From: Desulfovibrio aminophilus DSM 12254
GTDB lineage: Bacteria; Desulfobacterota; Desulfovibrionia; Desulfovibrionales; Desulfovibrionaceae
Assembly (NCBI RefSeq): GCF_000422565.1
Contig: NZ_AUMA01000018.1
Span: forward strand, 1-54,350
DNA length: 54,350 nt
Direction: 5' to 3'
Part shown: positions 17,906 through 26,530 of the stretch, one piece after another
Layout: each line of letters begins with the position of its first letter
How positions within the stretch are numbered: the first letter of the stretch is position 1
Program-made: the position numbers and the translations under genes
The notes under the pieces: generated by a model
What the model was told of the DNA's origin: nothing
Database searches by the model: none
What the model saw: the letters and a program-made list of their open reading frames with translations, nothing else

Positions 17906-20038
17906 CTATTCTTGGCTGTGCGTTTCCGGACCGTTCAGATGCAGGGTCATGCGCACGTCGGCCACCACGGCCCGTTCGTGGTTGACCAGGACGGGATTGA
18001 ACTCCGCCTCGTAGACCTCCGGGAAGTCCAGGGCCAGCCGGGACATGGTCAGGATGATGTCCTCGATGGCCTTGAAGTTCACCGGTTGCTCCCCGCGCAC
18101 GCCCTTGAGGAGCATGTAGGATCTGATCTCGCGCACGATCTCGAAGGCGTCGGCCCGCGACAGCGGGGCCAGACGGAAGGCGATGTCCTTCAATATCTCC
18201 ACATAGATGCCGCCCAGGCCGAACATGAGCAACGGCCCGAACTGCTCGTCGCGCTTGAAGCCGATGATGACCTCCCGGGAGCCCTTGGGGGCCATCTCCT
18301 GGACCAGACAGCCCGCGATGTAGGCGTCGCGGCGCAGGCGCTGGGCCCGGGTGGTGATGTCGAAGAAGGCCGCGCGCACGGCCGCGGCGTCGGCGAGACC
18401 CACCTTGACCCCGCCCACGTCGGACTTGTGGGATATCTGCGGCGAGGCGATCTTGAGCACCACGGGATAGCCGATGGCCTCGGCCGCGGCCACGGCCTCG
18501 TCGCTGCCCCGGGCCAGCATGGTCTTCGGGGTGGGCAGGTCGTAGGCCGCGAGCATCTCCTGGGCCTCGAACTCCACGATCTCGGTCAGGCCGCGCGTCA
18601 CGGCCCGGTCGATGACCGCGCGGGCCCGCTCCAGGTCGCGGACGACCTCGGGGTACACCGGTTCGGGCCGGGCCCGGTTCAGGGCGTGTACGTACATGCT
18701 CTCGATGCTGCGGATGGCCGGTTCCGGGAAGGCGTAGCAGGGCACGCCCCCCTCCTGGAGAATGCGCCGCCCCGGGGCGACCTGCTTCTTGCCCATGAAA
18801 CAGGCGAAGATCGGCTTGTCCGAGCGCCGCGAGAGGTCCACGATGACCTGGGCCGTGGCCTCCACCTCCACCGAAGCCACCGGAGTCAGGATGACCAGCA
18901 GGGAATGGACCATGGGATCGGTGAGCACGGCCTCGATGGCCTGCTTGTAGCGCGCCGGGTCCGAGTCGCCGATGATGTCCACGGGATTGTACAGGGCCGC
19001 GAAGCTGGGCAGGAAGGATTGCAGCTTGGCGATGGTGGCCGGGCTCAGGGAGGCCATGTGCAGCCGGGAGCGTTCGCAGGCGTCGGCGGCCAGGATGCCG
19101 GGACCGCCGGAGTTGGTCACGATGCCCAGGTTGGGCCCCCTGGGCAGGGGTTGGTGCGAGAAGGCCTCGGCCAGGTTGAACAGGGACTCCACGTCGGCCA
19201 CCCGGATCACGCCGCTCTGGCGGAAGGCCGCGGTGTAGGCCGCGTCCGACCCGGCGATGGCTCCGGTGTGGGAGCTGGCGGCCTTGGCTCCGGCGGCCGT
19301 GGTGCCGGACTTGATCATGATCACCGGCTTGGCGCGGGTCACGGCGGCGGCTTGGCGCAGGAACTCCTGGCCGTGCTCCACGTTCTCGATGTAGCCCAGG
19401 ATGACCTTGGTGTTCGGGTCGCGGCCCAGGTATTCGAGCATGCGCGACTCGTCCAGCGCGGCCTTGTTGCCCAGACTCACGAACTTGGAGAAGCCGATGT
19501 TCTCGCCCAGGGCCCAGTCCAGGATGGCCACGCAGAGCGCGCCGGACTGGGAGAAGAAGGCGATGGGCCCCTTGGAGGGCTGGCCCGCCGCGAAGGAGGC
19601 GTTGACCCCATGGCCGGTGTTCATCATGCCCAGGCAGTTGGGCCCGAGCAGGGCCATGCCGCTCTCGGCGGCCAGGGCGGCCATGTCGCGCTCCAGGAGG
19701 AAGCCCTCCTTGCCCACCTCCTTGAATCCGGCGGTGATGACGATGGCCGACTTGGCGCGGATTTCCACGAGTTCGCGCAGGGCGGGCAGGACCGCGTCGC
19801 GGGGCACGGCGATGACCGCCAGGTCCAGGCCCTTGGGCAGATCTCCGGCCGAGGTGGTCACGGGCAGGCCCTCGATGGTCCCGCCCTTGGGGTTCACCGG
19901 AATGAGCCGCCCGGCGAAGCCCGCGCCGAGCATGTTGGCCACCACGGTGTGGCCGATCTTGCCCGGTTTGTCCGAGGCCCCGATGACCGCCACGGTGCGC
20001 GGTTCGAAAAAGGCTTGCAGATCCATGCCCTGGTTCAC
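17906..20038 (-). CDS. acyl-CoA/acetate-CoA ligase (ADP-forming), fused alpha-beta type
   Basis: The 710-residue protein has a CoA-binding Rossmann domain (FEPRTVAVIGASDKPGKIGH), succinyl-CoA-ligase-like domains (GPNCLGMMN; SHTGAIAGSDAAY with the phosphorylated His near 256) and a C-terminal ATP-grasp domain (KIASPQISHKSDVGGVKVGL; FGLGGIYVEILKD; EAEFNPVL). It converts acyl-CoA, ADP and Pi to acid, CoA and ATP. GTG at 20038 has AGGAG six bases upstream; the inner ATG at 20026 does not. It is operonic with the DRTGG gene, and a paralogue lies at 42757-44904. Confidence 0.92.
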   Translation of the reverse strand: MNQGMDLQAFFEPRTVAVIGASDKPGKIGHTVVANMLGAGFAGRLIPVNPKGGTIEGLPVTTSAGDLPKGLDLAVIAVPRDAVLPALRELVEIRAKSAIVITAGFKEVGKEGFLLERDMAALAAESGMALLGPNCLGMMNTGHGVNASFAAGQPSKGPIAFFSQSGALCVAILDWALGENIGFSKFVSLGNKAALDESRMLEYLGRDPNTKVILGYIENVEHGQEFLRQAAAVTRAKPVIMIKSGTTAAGAKAASSHTGAIAGSDAAYTAAFRQSGVIRVADVESLFNLAEAFSHQPLPRGPNLGIVTNSGGPGILAADACERSRLHMASLSPATIAKLQSFLPSFAALYNPVDIIGDSDPARYKQAIEAVLTDPMVHSLLVILTPVASVEVEATAQVIVDLSRRSDKPIFACFMGKKQVAPGRRILQEGGVPCYAFPEPAIRSIESMYVHALNRARPEPVYPEVVRDLERARAVIDRAVTRGLTEIVEFEAQEMLAAYDLPTPKTMLARGSDEAVAAAEAIGYPVVLKIASPQISHKSDVGGVKVGLADAAAVRAAFFDITTRAQRLRRDAYIAGCLVQEMAPKGSREVIIGFKRDEQFGPLLMFGLGGIYVEILKDIAFRLAPLSRADAFEIVREIRSYMLLKGVRGEQPVNFKAIEDIILTMSRLALDFPEVYEAEFNPVLVNHERAVVADVRMTLHLNGPETHSQE

Positions 20039-20158
20039 GCGTTTCTCCTGGTCGGACAACGGGGAGTGTGCGACAGCATAGCCTCGCCGGTCTTTTTTTT
20101 CAAACCCCGGAACCGCCCTTTTCTTGTTCGCCGTGATGATTTCTGACACAGTGCGGCC

Positions 20159-20791
20159 ATGAAGACCGGAGAACGACGCGCGGACGTGACCGGGGCCATC
20201 CTGGCCGGAGGCGAGGGCAAGCGCATGGGCCGGGTGAACAAGGCCCTGCTGGAAGTGGGCGGCGAGCCGATTCTGGGCCGTCTGGCCCGGACTCTCGGCG
20301 GCCTCTTCGAACACGTCCTGGTGGTGGCTCGCGACGCCGAGCCCTTCGCCGACACCGGCCTGCCCGTGGTCACGGATCGCCATCCGCAGCGTAGTTCCCT
20401 CACCGGCATCCACGCGGCCCTGTTCCACGCCGAGACGCCCTTCGTCTTCGTCACGGCCTGCGACACGCCCTTCCTGCAACCCGCCCTGGTGCGGGCCCTG
20501 CTGGCCGAACTGGGGCCGGACGTGGACCTGGTGGCCCCGATCCGCGAAAACGGCCACTACGAGCCGCTCTGCGCCCTGTACTCCCGCGCGGCCTGCCTGG
20601 GACCGGTGGAGGATCTGCTGCGCGCGGACCAGTTCCAGATCATCCGCTTCTTTCCCCGGGTCAGGGTACGGGCCGTGCCGGTGGGCGACCTGCGCCGCGC
20701 GGATCCGGACCTCGTTTCCTTCGCCAACGCCAACACCCCGGACGATCTGGAGGCCCTGCGCCGCCTGATTCCGGCCCCGGATCATCGATGA
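20159..20791 (+). CDS. mobA: molybdenum cofactor guanylyltransferase
   Basis: This 210-residue nucleotidyltransferase has the GTP-binding loop AILAGGEGKRMGRVNKALLE, the metal aspartate in TACDTPFL, and APIRENGHYEPLCALY. It attaches GMP to molybdopterin, as needed by formate dehydrogenases and related enzymes. Its stop overlaps the ATG of moeA by four bases. A divergent promoter region of 120 bases separates it from the synthetase gene. Confidence 0.92.
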   Translation: MKTGERRADVTGAILAGGEGKRMGRVNKALLEVGGEPILGRLARTLGGLFEHVLVVARDAEPFADTGLPVVTDRHPQRSSLTGIHAALFHAETPFVFVTACDTPFLQPALVRALLAELGPDVDLVAPIRENGHYEPLCALYSRAACLGPVEDLLRADQFQIIRFFPRVRVRAVPVGDLRRADPDLVSFANANTPDDLEALRRLIPAPDHR

Positions 20792-22095
20792 ACAGCCGCA
20801 TCTCCCTGGAACAGGCCGTGAAACTCCTGCTGGCGGCCGCCGAACCGGCCGACCCGCATCCCTTGCCTCTGGCGGAGGCCCTGGGCCTAGCCTCCGCCGA
20901 AGACGTCGTCGCGGACCACGACGTTCCCGCCCAGGCCCGCTCGGCCCTGGACGGGGTGGCCCTGCGCTCGGCCGACACCCTGGCCGCCTCGGCCGCCGAG
21001 CCCCTGCGGCTCACCGTCAACGGCCACGTGCGCCCGAGCACCGAACCGGCGCACCCGCTGGAGCCGGGTCTGGCCTGCCGCGTGCTCACCGGCGCGCCCC
21101 TGCCCCAGGAGGCCGACGCCGTGGCCCCGGACGAGGAAATATCCCTGGCGAGGGAAACGGTGACGCTCACGGCCCCTGTGCCCGAGGGCCGGGGTGTGCG
21201 CCTGCCGGGTTCGGAGCTGGCCCAGGGCACCGTGATCCTCTCCCGGGGACAGATTCTGGGATCGGCCGCCGCTGCGGCCCTGGCCAGCCTGGGCCGGAGG
21301 GAAATCCGCGCCGTGCCGCCGCCCCGGGCCCTGGTCCTGGCCGTGGGCAACGAACTGGTGCCCCTGGAGGAGGCCCGGCGAGCGCACGGGCCCCTGCTGG
21401 TGGCCGACAACCTGTTTCTGCTGCGGGGCTTGCTGCTGGAATGCGGCGTCCGTGAAGTCGAGGCGGCGGTCTGCCCCAACGAACCGGAAATCATCGTCCG
21501 GACCCTGCTCCGGACGGAGGCGGACCTCGTGGTGACCACCGGCGGAACCGGACCAGGCGACCGGGACTTCTCCCTCTCCGCCGCCACGGCCGCCGGGTTC
21601 GACCCCATCTTCCGGGGCCTGGCCCTGCACCCGGCCAAGAGCACCCTGGCGCTCCGGCGTGGGCGGACCCTGCTCTTCGGCCTGCCCGGGACGCCTCCGG
21701 CCGTGTTCGCGGCCTATCACGCCCTGATCCTGCCCGCCCTGCTGGCCCTGCGGGGAATCGCCGCTCCGCCCGCGCGGACCCGGGCCCTGCTCACGGCCCC
21801 GCTCAAGGGCTCGGACCGGGCCCAGCGACTCACGCCCTGCTCCCTGGCTCTGCGCGACGCCCGCCTCCTGGCCACCCCCCTGACCGGAACACTCTGCCCG
21901 CGCGGCCAGATGCTCCAGGCCCACGGTCTGGCCGTCACGCCTCCGGGGCCGGGACAGGCCGCCGGAGAACTGGCGGACATCCTGCTGTTGCCGGGCCGTC
22001 AGCCGGAAACCGGCGGTTCGTCGTCGGGGTCCGTGTCCAGCCCGGACCAGTCCCCGGAAGGGATGAGCCGCCCCGAAGGCTCGGGGTGGAAGTAG
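20788..22095 (+). CDS. moeA: molybdopterin molybdenumtransferase
   Basis: This 435-residue protein shows MoeA features: DVPAQARSALDGVALRS near 50-65, the VLTGAPLPQEADAV motif, the MPT-binding TTGGTGPGDRDF loop, and HPAKSTLALRRGRTLLFGLPGTP. It inserts molybdate into adenylated molybdopterin. The last 30 or so residues (Ser/Gly/Pro-rich, RQPETGGSSSGSVSS onward) look non-domain and are encoded in the 97 bases that overlap the convergent gene. Confidence 0.93.
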   Translation: MNSRISLEQAVKLLLAAAEPADPHPLPLAEALGLASAEDVVADHDVPAQARSALDGVALRSADTLAASAAEPLRLTVNGHVRPSTEPAHPLEPGLACRVLTGAPLPQEADAVAPDEEISLARETVTLTAPVPEGRGVRLPGSELAQGTVILSRGQILGSAAAAALASLGRREIRAVPPPRALVLAVGNELVPLEEARRAHGPLLVADNLFLLRGLLLECGVREVEAAVCPNEPEIIVRTLLRTEADLVVTTGGTGPGDRDFSLSAATAAGFDPIFRGLALHPAKSTLALRRGRTLLFGLPGTPPAVFAAYHALILPALLALRGIAAPPARTRALLTAPLKGSDRAQRLTPCSLALRDARLLATPLTGTLCPRGQMLQAHGLAVTPPGPGQAAGELADILLLPGRQPETGGSSSGSVSSPDQSPEGMSRPEGSGWK

Positions 22096-22397
22096 AGCCA
22101 AGCCTCCCGCACCGCTCCCCCCTCCAGCCGGATCGGCACCTGCTCCCGGCGGTAGATTTCCGGATGTTGTTCAAGCACGTCCAGCCTCCGCAGGGCCTTC
22201 TCGTCCAGGACGTAGACCTCCCCGAGCACCGGACCCACGGCCGGGGTTCTGGATACGATGGGGTACTCGTCCTCGAAAAGGGCGTAAGGCTCCACGGTCT
22301 CCGCCCGCCCAAGAAAACGGGCCCCACGCAAAAAGAAATGGTTGGGCTTGCCCCGCTTCAATGTCCCGTAGACAAAGACGGCATGCTTCCGGTTCAC
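21999..22397 (-). CDS. gamma-glutamylcyclotransferase (AIG2-like) family protein
   Basis: This 132-residue protein has the YGTLKRG signature (VFVYGTLKRGKPNHFFL), then GEVYVLDEKALRRLDVLEQHPEIYRRE with the conserved LD..E element and a conserved acidic residue. This is the GGCT/AIG2 fold. Members cleave gamma-glutamyl amines or peptides to 5-oxoproline; the true substrate is unknown. It overlaps moeA convergently by 97 bases. Confidence 0.85.
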   Translation of the reverse strand: MNRKHAVFVYGTLKRGKPNHFFLRGARFLGRAETVEPYALFEDEYPIVSRTPAVGPVLGEVYVLDEKALRRLDVLEQHPEIYRREQVPIRLEGGAVREAWLYFHPEPSGRLIPSGDWSGLDTDPDDEPPVSG

Positions 22398-22555
22398 GAA
22401 TCCCTCCCGGACTCAGCCCGCGCCCCGGCGACGGCCGGTGGCTTCACAATTTTGCCGAACATCCGGCCCCGAGCTGAACAGAATTGTTCAACCGCAAGGC
22501 GGACAGGGTCTCGGCCATTCCCGGCGCTCGACCGGCAACCATTCGGCATTGAAGG

Positions 22556-22595
22556 ACAAAAAGCGGGCCGAAGGCATGAGACGGCCGGAACCCGC
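22556..22595 (-). terminator. probable terminator of the pilin operon
   Basis: On the minus strand GCGGG (22591-22595) pairs with CCCGC (22563-22567), with further G-C pairing inside a long loop, and is followed by TTTTTG. It lies about 75 bases past the last gene of the operon. Confidence 0.5.
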
Positions 22596-22672
22596 CGTCA
22601 TCCAGGGAGGGGGCTTTCAAGGACCGGGCCAAATGGGGCGGCGCCGAAATGAATGAGATGGTGCGGACGAGG

Positions 22673-22930
22673 TTATTCGGAGGACGTCCCGGCGCCGGAC
22701 TCCGTGGCGTTGCCGACGCTCCCGGGTTGCGGGGCACCTTGCGCCCGCTTCGACTCCTGGCGGCGCGGGGCCACGTTGCCGGTCTTCCTCGCCGCCTCGG
22801 CCCGCGTGGGCAGGGATTCCGGCGGATCGCCCGGCCCGGCGTAGTCCTCGCGGGCCACCAGGGCCCCGCCGGAAGCCGGAACGAGCAGCACCAGGACCAG
22901 GGCCAGGATCGACAGCCGCAAACGCATCAT
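22673..22930 (-). CDS. small secreted hypothetical protein of the pilin operon
   Basis: This 85-residue protein begins with a signal peptide or membrane anchor (MMRLRLSILALVLVLLVPAS), followed by a low-complexity tail rich in Gly, Pro, Ala and Glu. The start overlaps the stop codon of the lectin/LamG gene (ATGA). No known domain is visible. Its operon place suggests an accessory part of the pilus or an exported peptide. Confidence 0.6.
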   Translation of the reverse strand: MMRLRLSILALVLVLLVPASGGALVAREDYAGPGDPPESLPTRAEAARKTGNVAPRRQESKRAQGAPQPGSVGNATESGAGTSSE

Positions 22931-24996
22931 TCCCCCTGCCCCCATGGGCTGTTCTTGTAGAGCGTCTCGATTTCGGCGGCGTTCAGCTCCACGTTGTAGA
23001 GCATGACCTCGTCGATGATTCCGTTGAACGGATAACTGTTCGAGTACCGCCAGGACGGCACGATCTGAGCCCCGACCTGCAGGGAGGCGTTGTTGGTCCG
23101 GGCCGTGGGGCTGGCGCCGTCCTGTCCGTTCATGACCCCGTCGATGAAGACGCGCATGCCCCCGCTGCCCCAGGTTCCGGCCACATGGTGCCAGCCCTGG
23201 GCCGGGATCGAGTCGGCGGAGATCACCTGGTAGGAGGTTCCCGCGGAGGTGATCACCGCCAGGGTCAGGCGGCGCGTGGGCCAGAGCTGCAGACTGTAGA
23301 CCTCGTCCGAAAAATCCCCGGACGCGCCCTTGTGCACCAGCCCGGCGTAGCTGTTCAGGCTGGAGGCGTCCGGGATATAGATCCAGGCCGCGATGGTGCC
23401 GGCCGAGGTCAGGTCCAGGGAACTGCCGCCGGTGTCCGAAACCTGCACGTAGTCGGAGTTGGAGCCATAAAGACGCAGGGCCGAACAGTCCGGACAACCC
23501 GTGCCGGGCACCCAGTCGTAGGAGCCATAGGCCGTGCCGCTGCGCGAACCGACGATATCCTGCACCGTGCTGCCGCTCACCGCCCGCATGGACCAGTGGG
23601 CCCGGAGATTGGAGGATCGAGGGATGCTCTGGGCCGGAAGCGCGGGCTTGAAGTCCAGGGCGAACTTGCGCAACGTCGCCAGTTGCATGGCCGCGCCCGT
23701 GCCCTCGGTCCAGCCGAAGTAGAAGTGGTCGAACTGGGCGTGCAGCGCGGGTGAGAGATAGAAGACCTGCTGGATGTCCGGGGCCGGGGCATAGTCCTTG
23801 GTCACGTCGTCCATTCCAGCGGGCATCGTCAAGCTGGTGGACTGGAGCCAGGCCCGCAGCTCATAGCAGTAGTTGCCGTCGCTGGCCGGGGTGGTCTGCC
23901 GGGTCAGCTCGTAGCGCAGACGGAAGCTGCCGCCGTTCTGCATCCAGTTGTTCGAGGACCGAGTATAAAATCCCGTCTCCCCCGACTTCGCGTTCTTCGG
24001 CACGGAAGTGCTGCCCAGCGTGCCCGCGCCGTGGCGGTTGTCGTCGTAGCGCCGCTTGCTCTTCTTGTCCGAGCATGTCCCGCTCACGCCGGCCTCGTCG
24101 CCCCAGAGCACGAAGGCGATGTGGTCGTAGGTGCTGTCACAGCGGGATCCAGGGCTACAAAGGGTGGAGCTGCACTCGTTGGGGTAGATGTCGAACTCCA
24201 GGCCGATCTTGGGGGGAACAAGGCCCTTGCCGTCCCAGCCCGTGCCGCCGTAGCCCATGAGTTCGCCCATGCTCGTGTCGCCGCCCACGCTCCTGGTGTT
24301 CGTCTCCGCGCTGATGAGCGAAAAGATGAATCCGTCGCCGTCGGAACCGGAGTTGAACTGGAACTCGAAGTAGGCCCGCACCCCGTTGCCCAGGGTGCAG
24401 TTGCCGTTGACGCAGTCGCCCTTGCCGCCGCCATACCAGAGCGCCCCGAAGTTGTCCTTGATGGTGCCGCCGCCCAGTTCCACGCTGCTGTTGGCGGGAT
24501 TGCTCGTATCATTGATGATCTTCACGGTCTCGGTCCCCTCCGAGCCGGGAACGGCCTCGAAGCCGGAGAGGTCGCCGTCGGCGAAGGAGATGATGCCCTC
24601 ACCCCCGACGGCCACGGCGAAATCACGGGTCAGGCCGGCGGTGATGGTCGCGTCACCCGCGCAAGGCGAGGAGCCCGTGGAGGTCACGATGTAGCCCTGC
24701 CCCCCGGCCACCGCCGTCAAAGCGAAGGACGAGCCGTCGGCCATCCAGAAGGTCTGGCCGTTCAGGGCGTTCACCCGCGCGGTCAGGTCGGCGGAGTTGG
24801 TGGCCGCGCGCAGATTGCTCGTGGCGTAACGGATGCCGGACTCGGCCATGAGCCGGGCGGCCTTCTGGCAGTCGTAGTGGGCCGAGGCCCGGGTGGACAG
24901 GCTGAAGTGGGCGGCCATGGTTCCGGCCAGGACCGAAAAGACCACCACCGCCGCGATGACGTAGAGCAGAAGCGCTCCTCGTTGTGTCTGCCGCAT
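22927..24996 (-). CDS. PilX-like pseudopilin fused to L-type lectin-like and LamG domains
   Basis: This is a 689-residue protein. The N-terminus (MRQTQRGALLLYVIAAVVVFSVLAG) is a PilX-like membrane helix. A region about 130-430 resembles L-type lectin beta sandwiches (GDGFIFSLISAET; PKIGLEFDIYP; DHIAFVLWG; FYFGWTEGTG). The last 220 residues form a LamG/concanavalin domain (DLTSAGTIAAWIYIPDASS; GWHHVAGTWGSGGMRVFIDG; FNGIIDEVMLYN). ATG at 24996 follows GGGAGG. It may be a tip adhesin or sugar-binding minor pilin, comparable to MSHA MshQ. This is inference. Confidence 0.82.
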   Translation of the reverse strand: MRQTQRGALLLYVIAAVVVFSVLAGTMAAHFSLSTRASAHYDCQKAARLMAESGIRYATSNLRAATNSADLTARVNALNGQTFWMADGSSFALTAVAGGQGYIVTSTGSSPCAGDATITAGLTRDFAVAVGGEGIISFADGDLSGFEAVPGSEGTETVKIINDTSNPANSSVELGGGTIKDNFGALWYGGGKGDCVNGNCTLGNGVRAYFEFQFNSGSDGDGFIFSLISAETNTRSVGGDTSMGELMGYGGTGWDGKGLVPPKIGLEFDIYPNECSSTLCSPGSRCDSTYDHIAFVLWGDEAGVSGTCSDKKSKRRYDDNRHGAGTLGSTSVPKNAKSGETGFYTRSSNNWMQNGGSFRLRYELTRQTTPASDGNYCYELRAWLQSTSLTMPAGMDDVTKDYAPAPDIQQVFYLSPALHAQFDHFYFGWTEGTGAAMQLATLRKFALDFKPALPAQSIPRSSNLRAHWSMRAVSGSTVQDIVGSRSGTAYGSYDWVPGTGCPDCSALRLYGSNSDYVQVSDTGGSSLDLTSAGTIAAWIYIPDASSLNSYAGLVHKGASGDFSDEVYSLQLWPTRRLTLAVITSAGTSYQVISADSIPAQGWHHVAGTWGSGGMRVFIDGVMNGQDGASPTARTNNASLQVGAQIVPSWRYSNSYPFNGIIDEVMLYNVELNAAEIETLYKNSPWGQGE

Positions 24997-25013
24997 GTCC
25001 GATCCTCCCACAC

Positions 25014-25550
25014 TCATAGGTAGAGGAAGTTCCTGGGCAGGATCTGGAGCGTGTAGGTCTGCCCGCCCGAGGTGAAGTCGATGTTCACGGCCGAGATTTC
25101 GTTGGGCGATCCCTTTCCGTCCAGATCCCGGCTCGTGTCCGCGGAAAGATGGAAGGCGGAGACGTCGTCCATGAGCGTACGGGCCGTGCCGTCCGTGGAC
25201 ACGAGCAGGGTGATGCGCTTGCCGGCGGAGTCGTAGGCCAGGGTCCGGTCGGCCGTGCCGGACAGGGCGCTCGACCGATACTGGATCGAGACGTTCGGCG
25301 TCACGTAAACCCGCTTCGACCCATCGCCTTCCATGTCCCGCAGCTCGATGTTCATGCGCTCCACGGCCGCCTCGGCCTTGAGAGCCTGGTTCGAATTGGA
25401 GCGGGTCTGGCTGAAGCCTTTCATGCCCGTGGCGAAGAAGAAGGCCGAGGCCGTGCCGATGATGCCCAGGATGACGATGACCGCGATCAGCTCCACCAGG
25501 GTCATGCCGCGCACGGCGCGGCGGGAGGGATCAGTAGTTGACCGGGTCAT
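25014..25550 (-). CDS. PilW-like prepilin
   Basis: This 178-residue protein has a class III/type IV signal: RRAVRG then MTLVELIAVIVILGIIGTAS, with cleavage after Gly15 and the conserved glutamate at mature position 5. The rest is a beta-rich minor pilin body. It overlaps the upstream pilin gene by 20 bases. PilW-type minor pilins prime assembly of type IV pili or pseudopili. Confidence 0.85.
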   Translation of the reverse strand: MTRSTTDPSRRAVRGMTLVELIAVIVILGIIGTASAFFFATGMKGFSQTRSNSNQALKAEAAVERMNIELRDMEGDGSKRVYVTPNVSIQYRSSALSGTADRTLAYDSAGKRITLLVSTDGTARTLMDDVSAFHLSADTSRDLDGKGSPNEISAVNIDFTSGGQTYTLQILPRNFLYL

Positions 25551-25962
25551 AGCTGGTGGCGTTCCGTTCGTTGGTCAGGAGCATGGAATAGCTGAAGCCG
25601 CCCGGCGCCTTCGCCGTGACCTTGAGCCCGTCGTTGTCCGAGGAGGTTCCGCTGGTTTCATTGCGCGTCGCCGCGTCGAATTTGATCCAGGACAGGCTCA
25701 CGCTGCTGTTGCCCGCGTAGGTCGAGGCCATGTGCGCCAACACTCCGGCCGGATTCGTATCCGTGTTCAGGTAGAGCACGTACTCCCGCAGCACGGCCTC
25801 CAGGTCGGAAAGGGCCTGGGCCTCGCCCACGCCGCGCCCCACGGGGTCGGCGCTGCGCGTCAGCTGGGTGCCCATGACCGGTACGAACATGGCCGCCAGG
25901 AGCCCCACCAGAACCACCGTGATGATCAACTCCAGGAGGGTGAAGCCGCGTGATCCGCTCAT
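25531..25962 (-). CDS. type II secretion/pilin-like prepilin
   Basis: This 143-residue protein starts MSGSRGFTLLELIITVVLVG, a canonical prepilin peptidase site (G6/F7 with Glu at +5). The C-terminal domain is short, with no recognisable subtype. The ATG overlaps the stop of the upstream pilin gene by four bases, so the operon is translationally coupled. Confidence 0.85.
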   Translation of the reverse strand: MSGSRGFTLLELIITVVLVGLLAAMFVPVMGTQLTRSADPVGRGVGEAQALSDLEAVLREYVLYLNTDTNPAGVLAHMASTYAGNSSVSLSWIKFDAATRNETSGTSSDNDGLKVTAKAPGGFSYSMLLTNERNATSYDPVNY

Positions 25963-26459
25963 GGCACGAATCCCGTCTCCGGCGTGATCGACAGGGACAG
26001 GCTCTCGGTTCCGCCCGCGCGGGTCACCTGTATGGTCAAGGGCGAGGCGCCGCTCACCGGAGTGTTGCTGGAAGCGCTGGAATAGGCGCTGTAGGGCCTG
26101 CCCGCGGCGTCGAAGAAGAGCGTGAAGGCGTTCAGCCCCACCCCCTTGTCCGCCAGGGTCACGTTCACCGAGGTCTCGCCGGGCAGGGGCAGGCGGGCCG
26201 ATGAGCTGTCCGGGTTCGTGCCCGAAAAAAGCCACAGGGTTCCGGCGGAGCTCTTCAGGCCGAAGACTCCGCCGCTGCGCATGGCCCGGATTTGGGTGTA
26301 GCGGATCTGGTCCCGCAGCACCCCGGCCTGGCTGTTCACGGTCACGTCCATGAACCCGCCGACTCCGGCCGCGACCGCGGCCAGCAGGCCGAGGACGATC
26401 ACCACGACGATGAGTTCGAGCATGGTGAAGCCGGATCGGGGCTGCGGAGGTCGGCTCAT
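25959..26459 (-). CDS. GspH/FimT-like prepilin
   Basis: This 166-residue protein starts MSRPPQPRSGFTMLELIVVV, giving prepilin cleavage after Gly10. The following beta-rich part (IRYTQIRAMRSGGVFGL; LTLFFDAAGRPYSAYS-type layout) resembles GspH/FimT, a minor pseudopilin. It is the first gene of a five-gene operon that lacks ATPase, platform protein and peptidase genes, so those must be elsewhere. Confidence 0.85.
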   Translation of the reverse strand: MSRPPQPRSGFTMLELIVVVIVLGLLAAVAAGVGGFMDVTVNSQAGVLRDQIRYTQIRAMRSGGVFGLKSSAGTLWLFSGTNPDSSSARLPLPGETSVNVTLADKGVGLNAFTLFFDAAGRPYSAYSSASSNTPVSGASPLTIQVTRAGGTESLSLSITPETGFVP

Positions 26460-26530
26460 GGGGCGAACCTAGCGCAAGAGCACCCGCCGGGCAAGAAGCG
26501 CCGGACTTCCGGGGCGGGAAAATAACGGCA

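Noticed and set aside
15603-18014. 803-codon plus-strand frame
   Set aside because: It runs out of frame through hslU, across the bidirectional terminator and antisense to the DRTGG gene. No domain is seen.
17912-20146. 744-codon plus-strand frame
   Set aside because: It is antisense to the acyl-CoA ligase gene, whose product has full domain structure and a good ribosome binding site.
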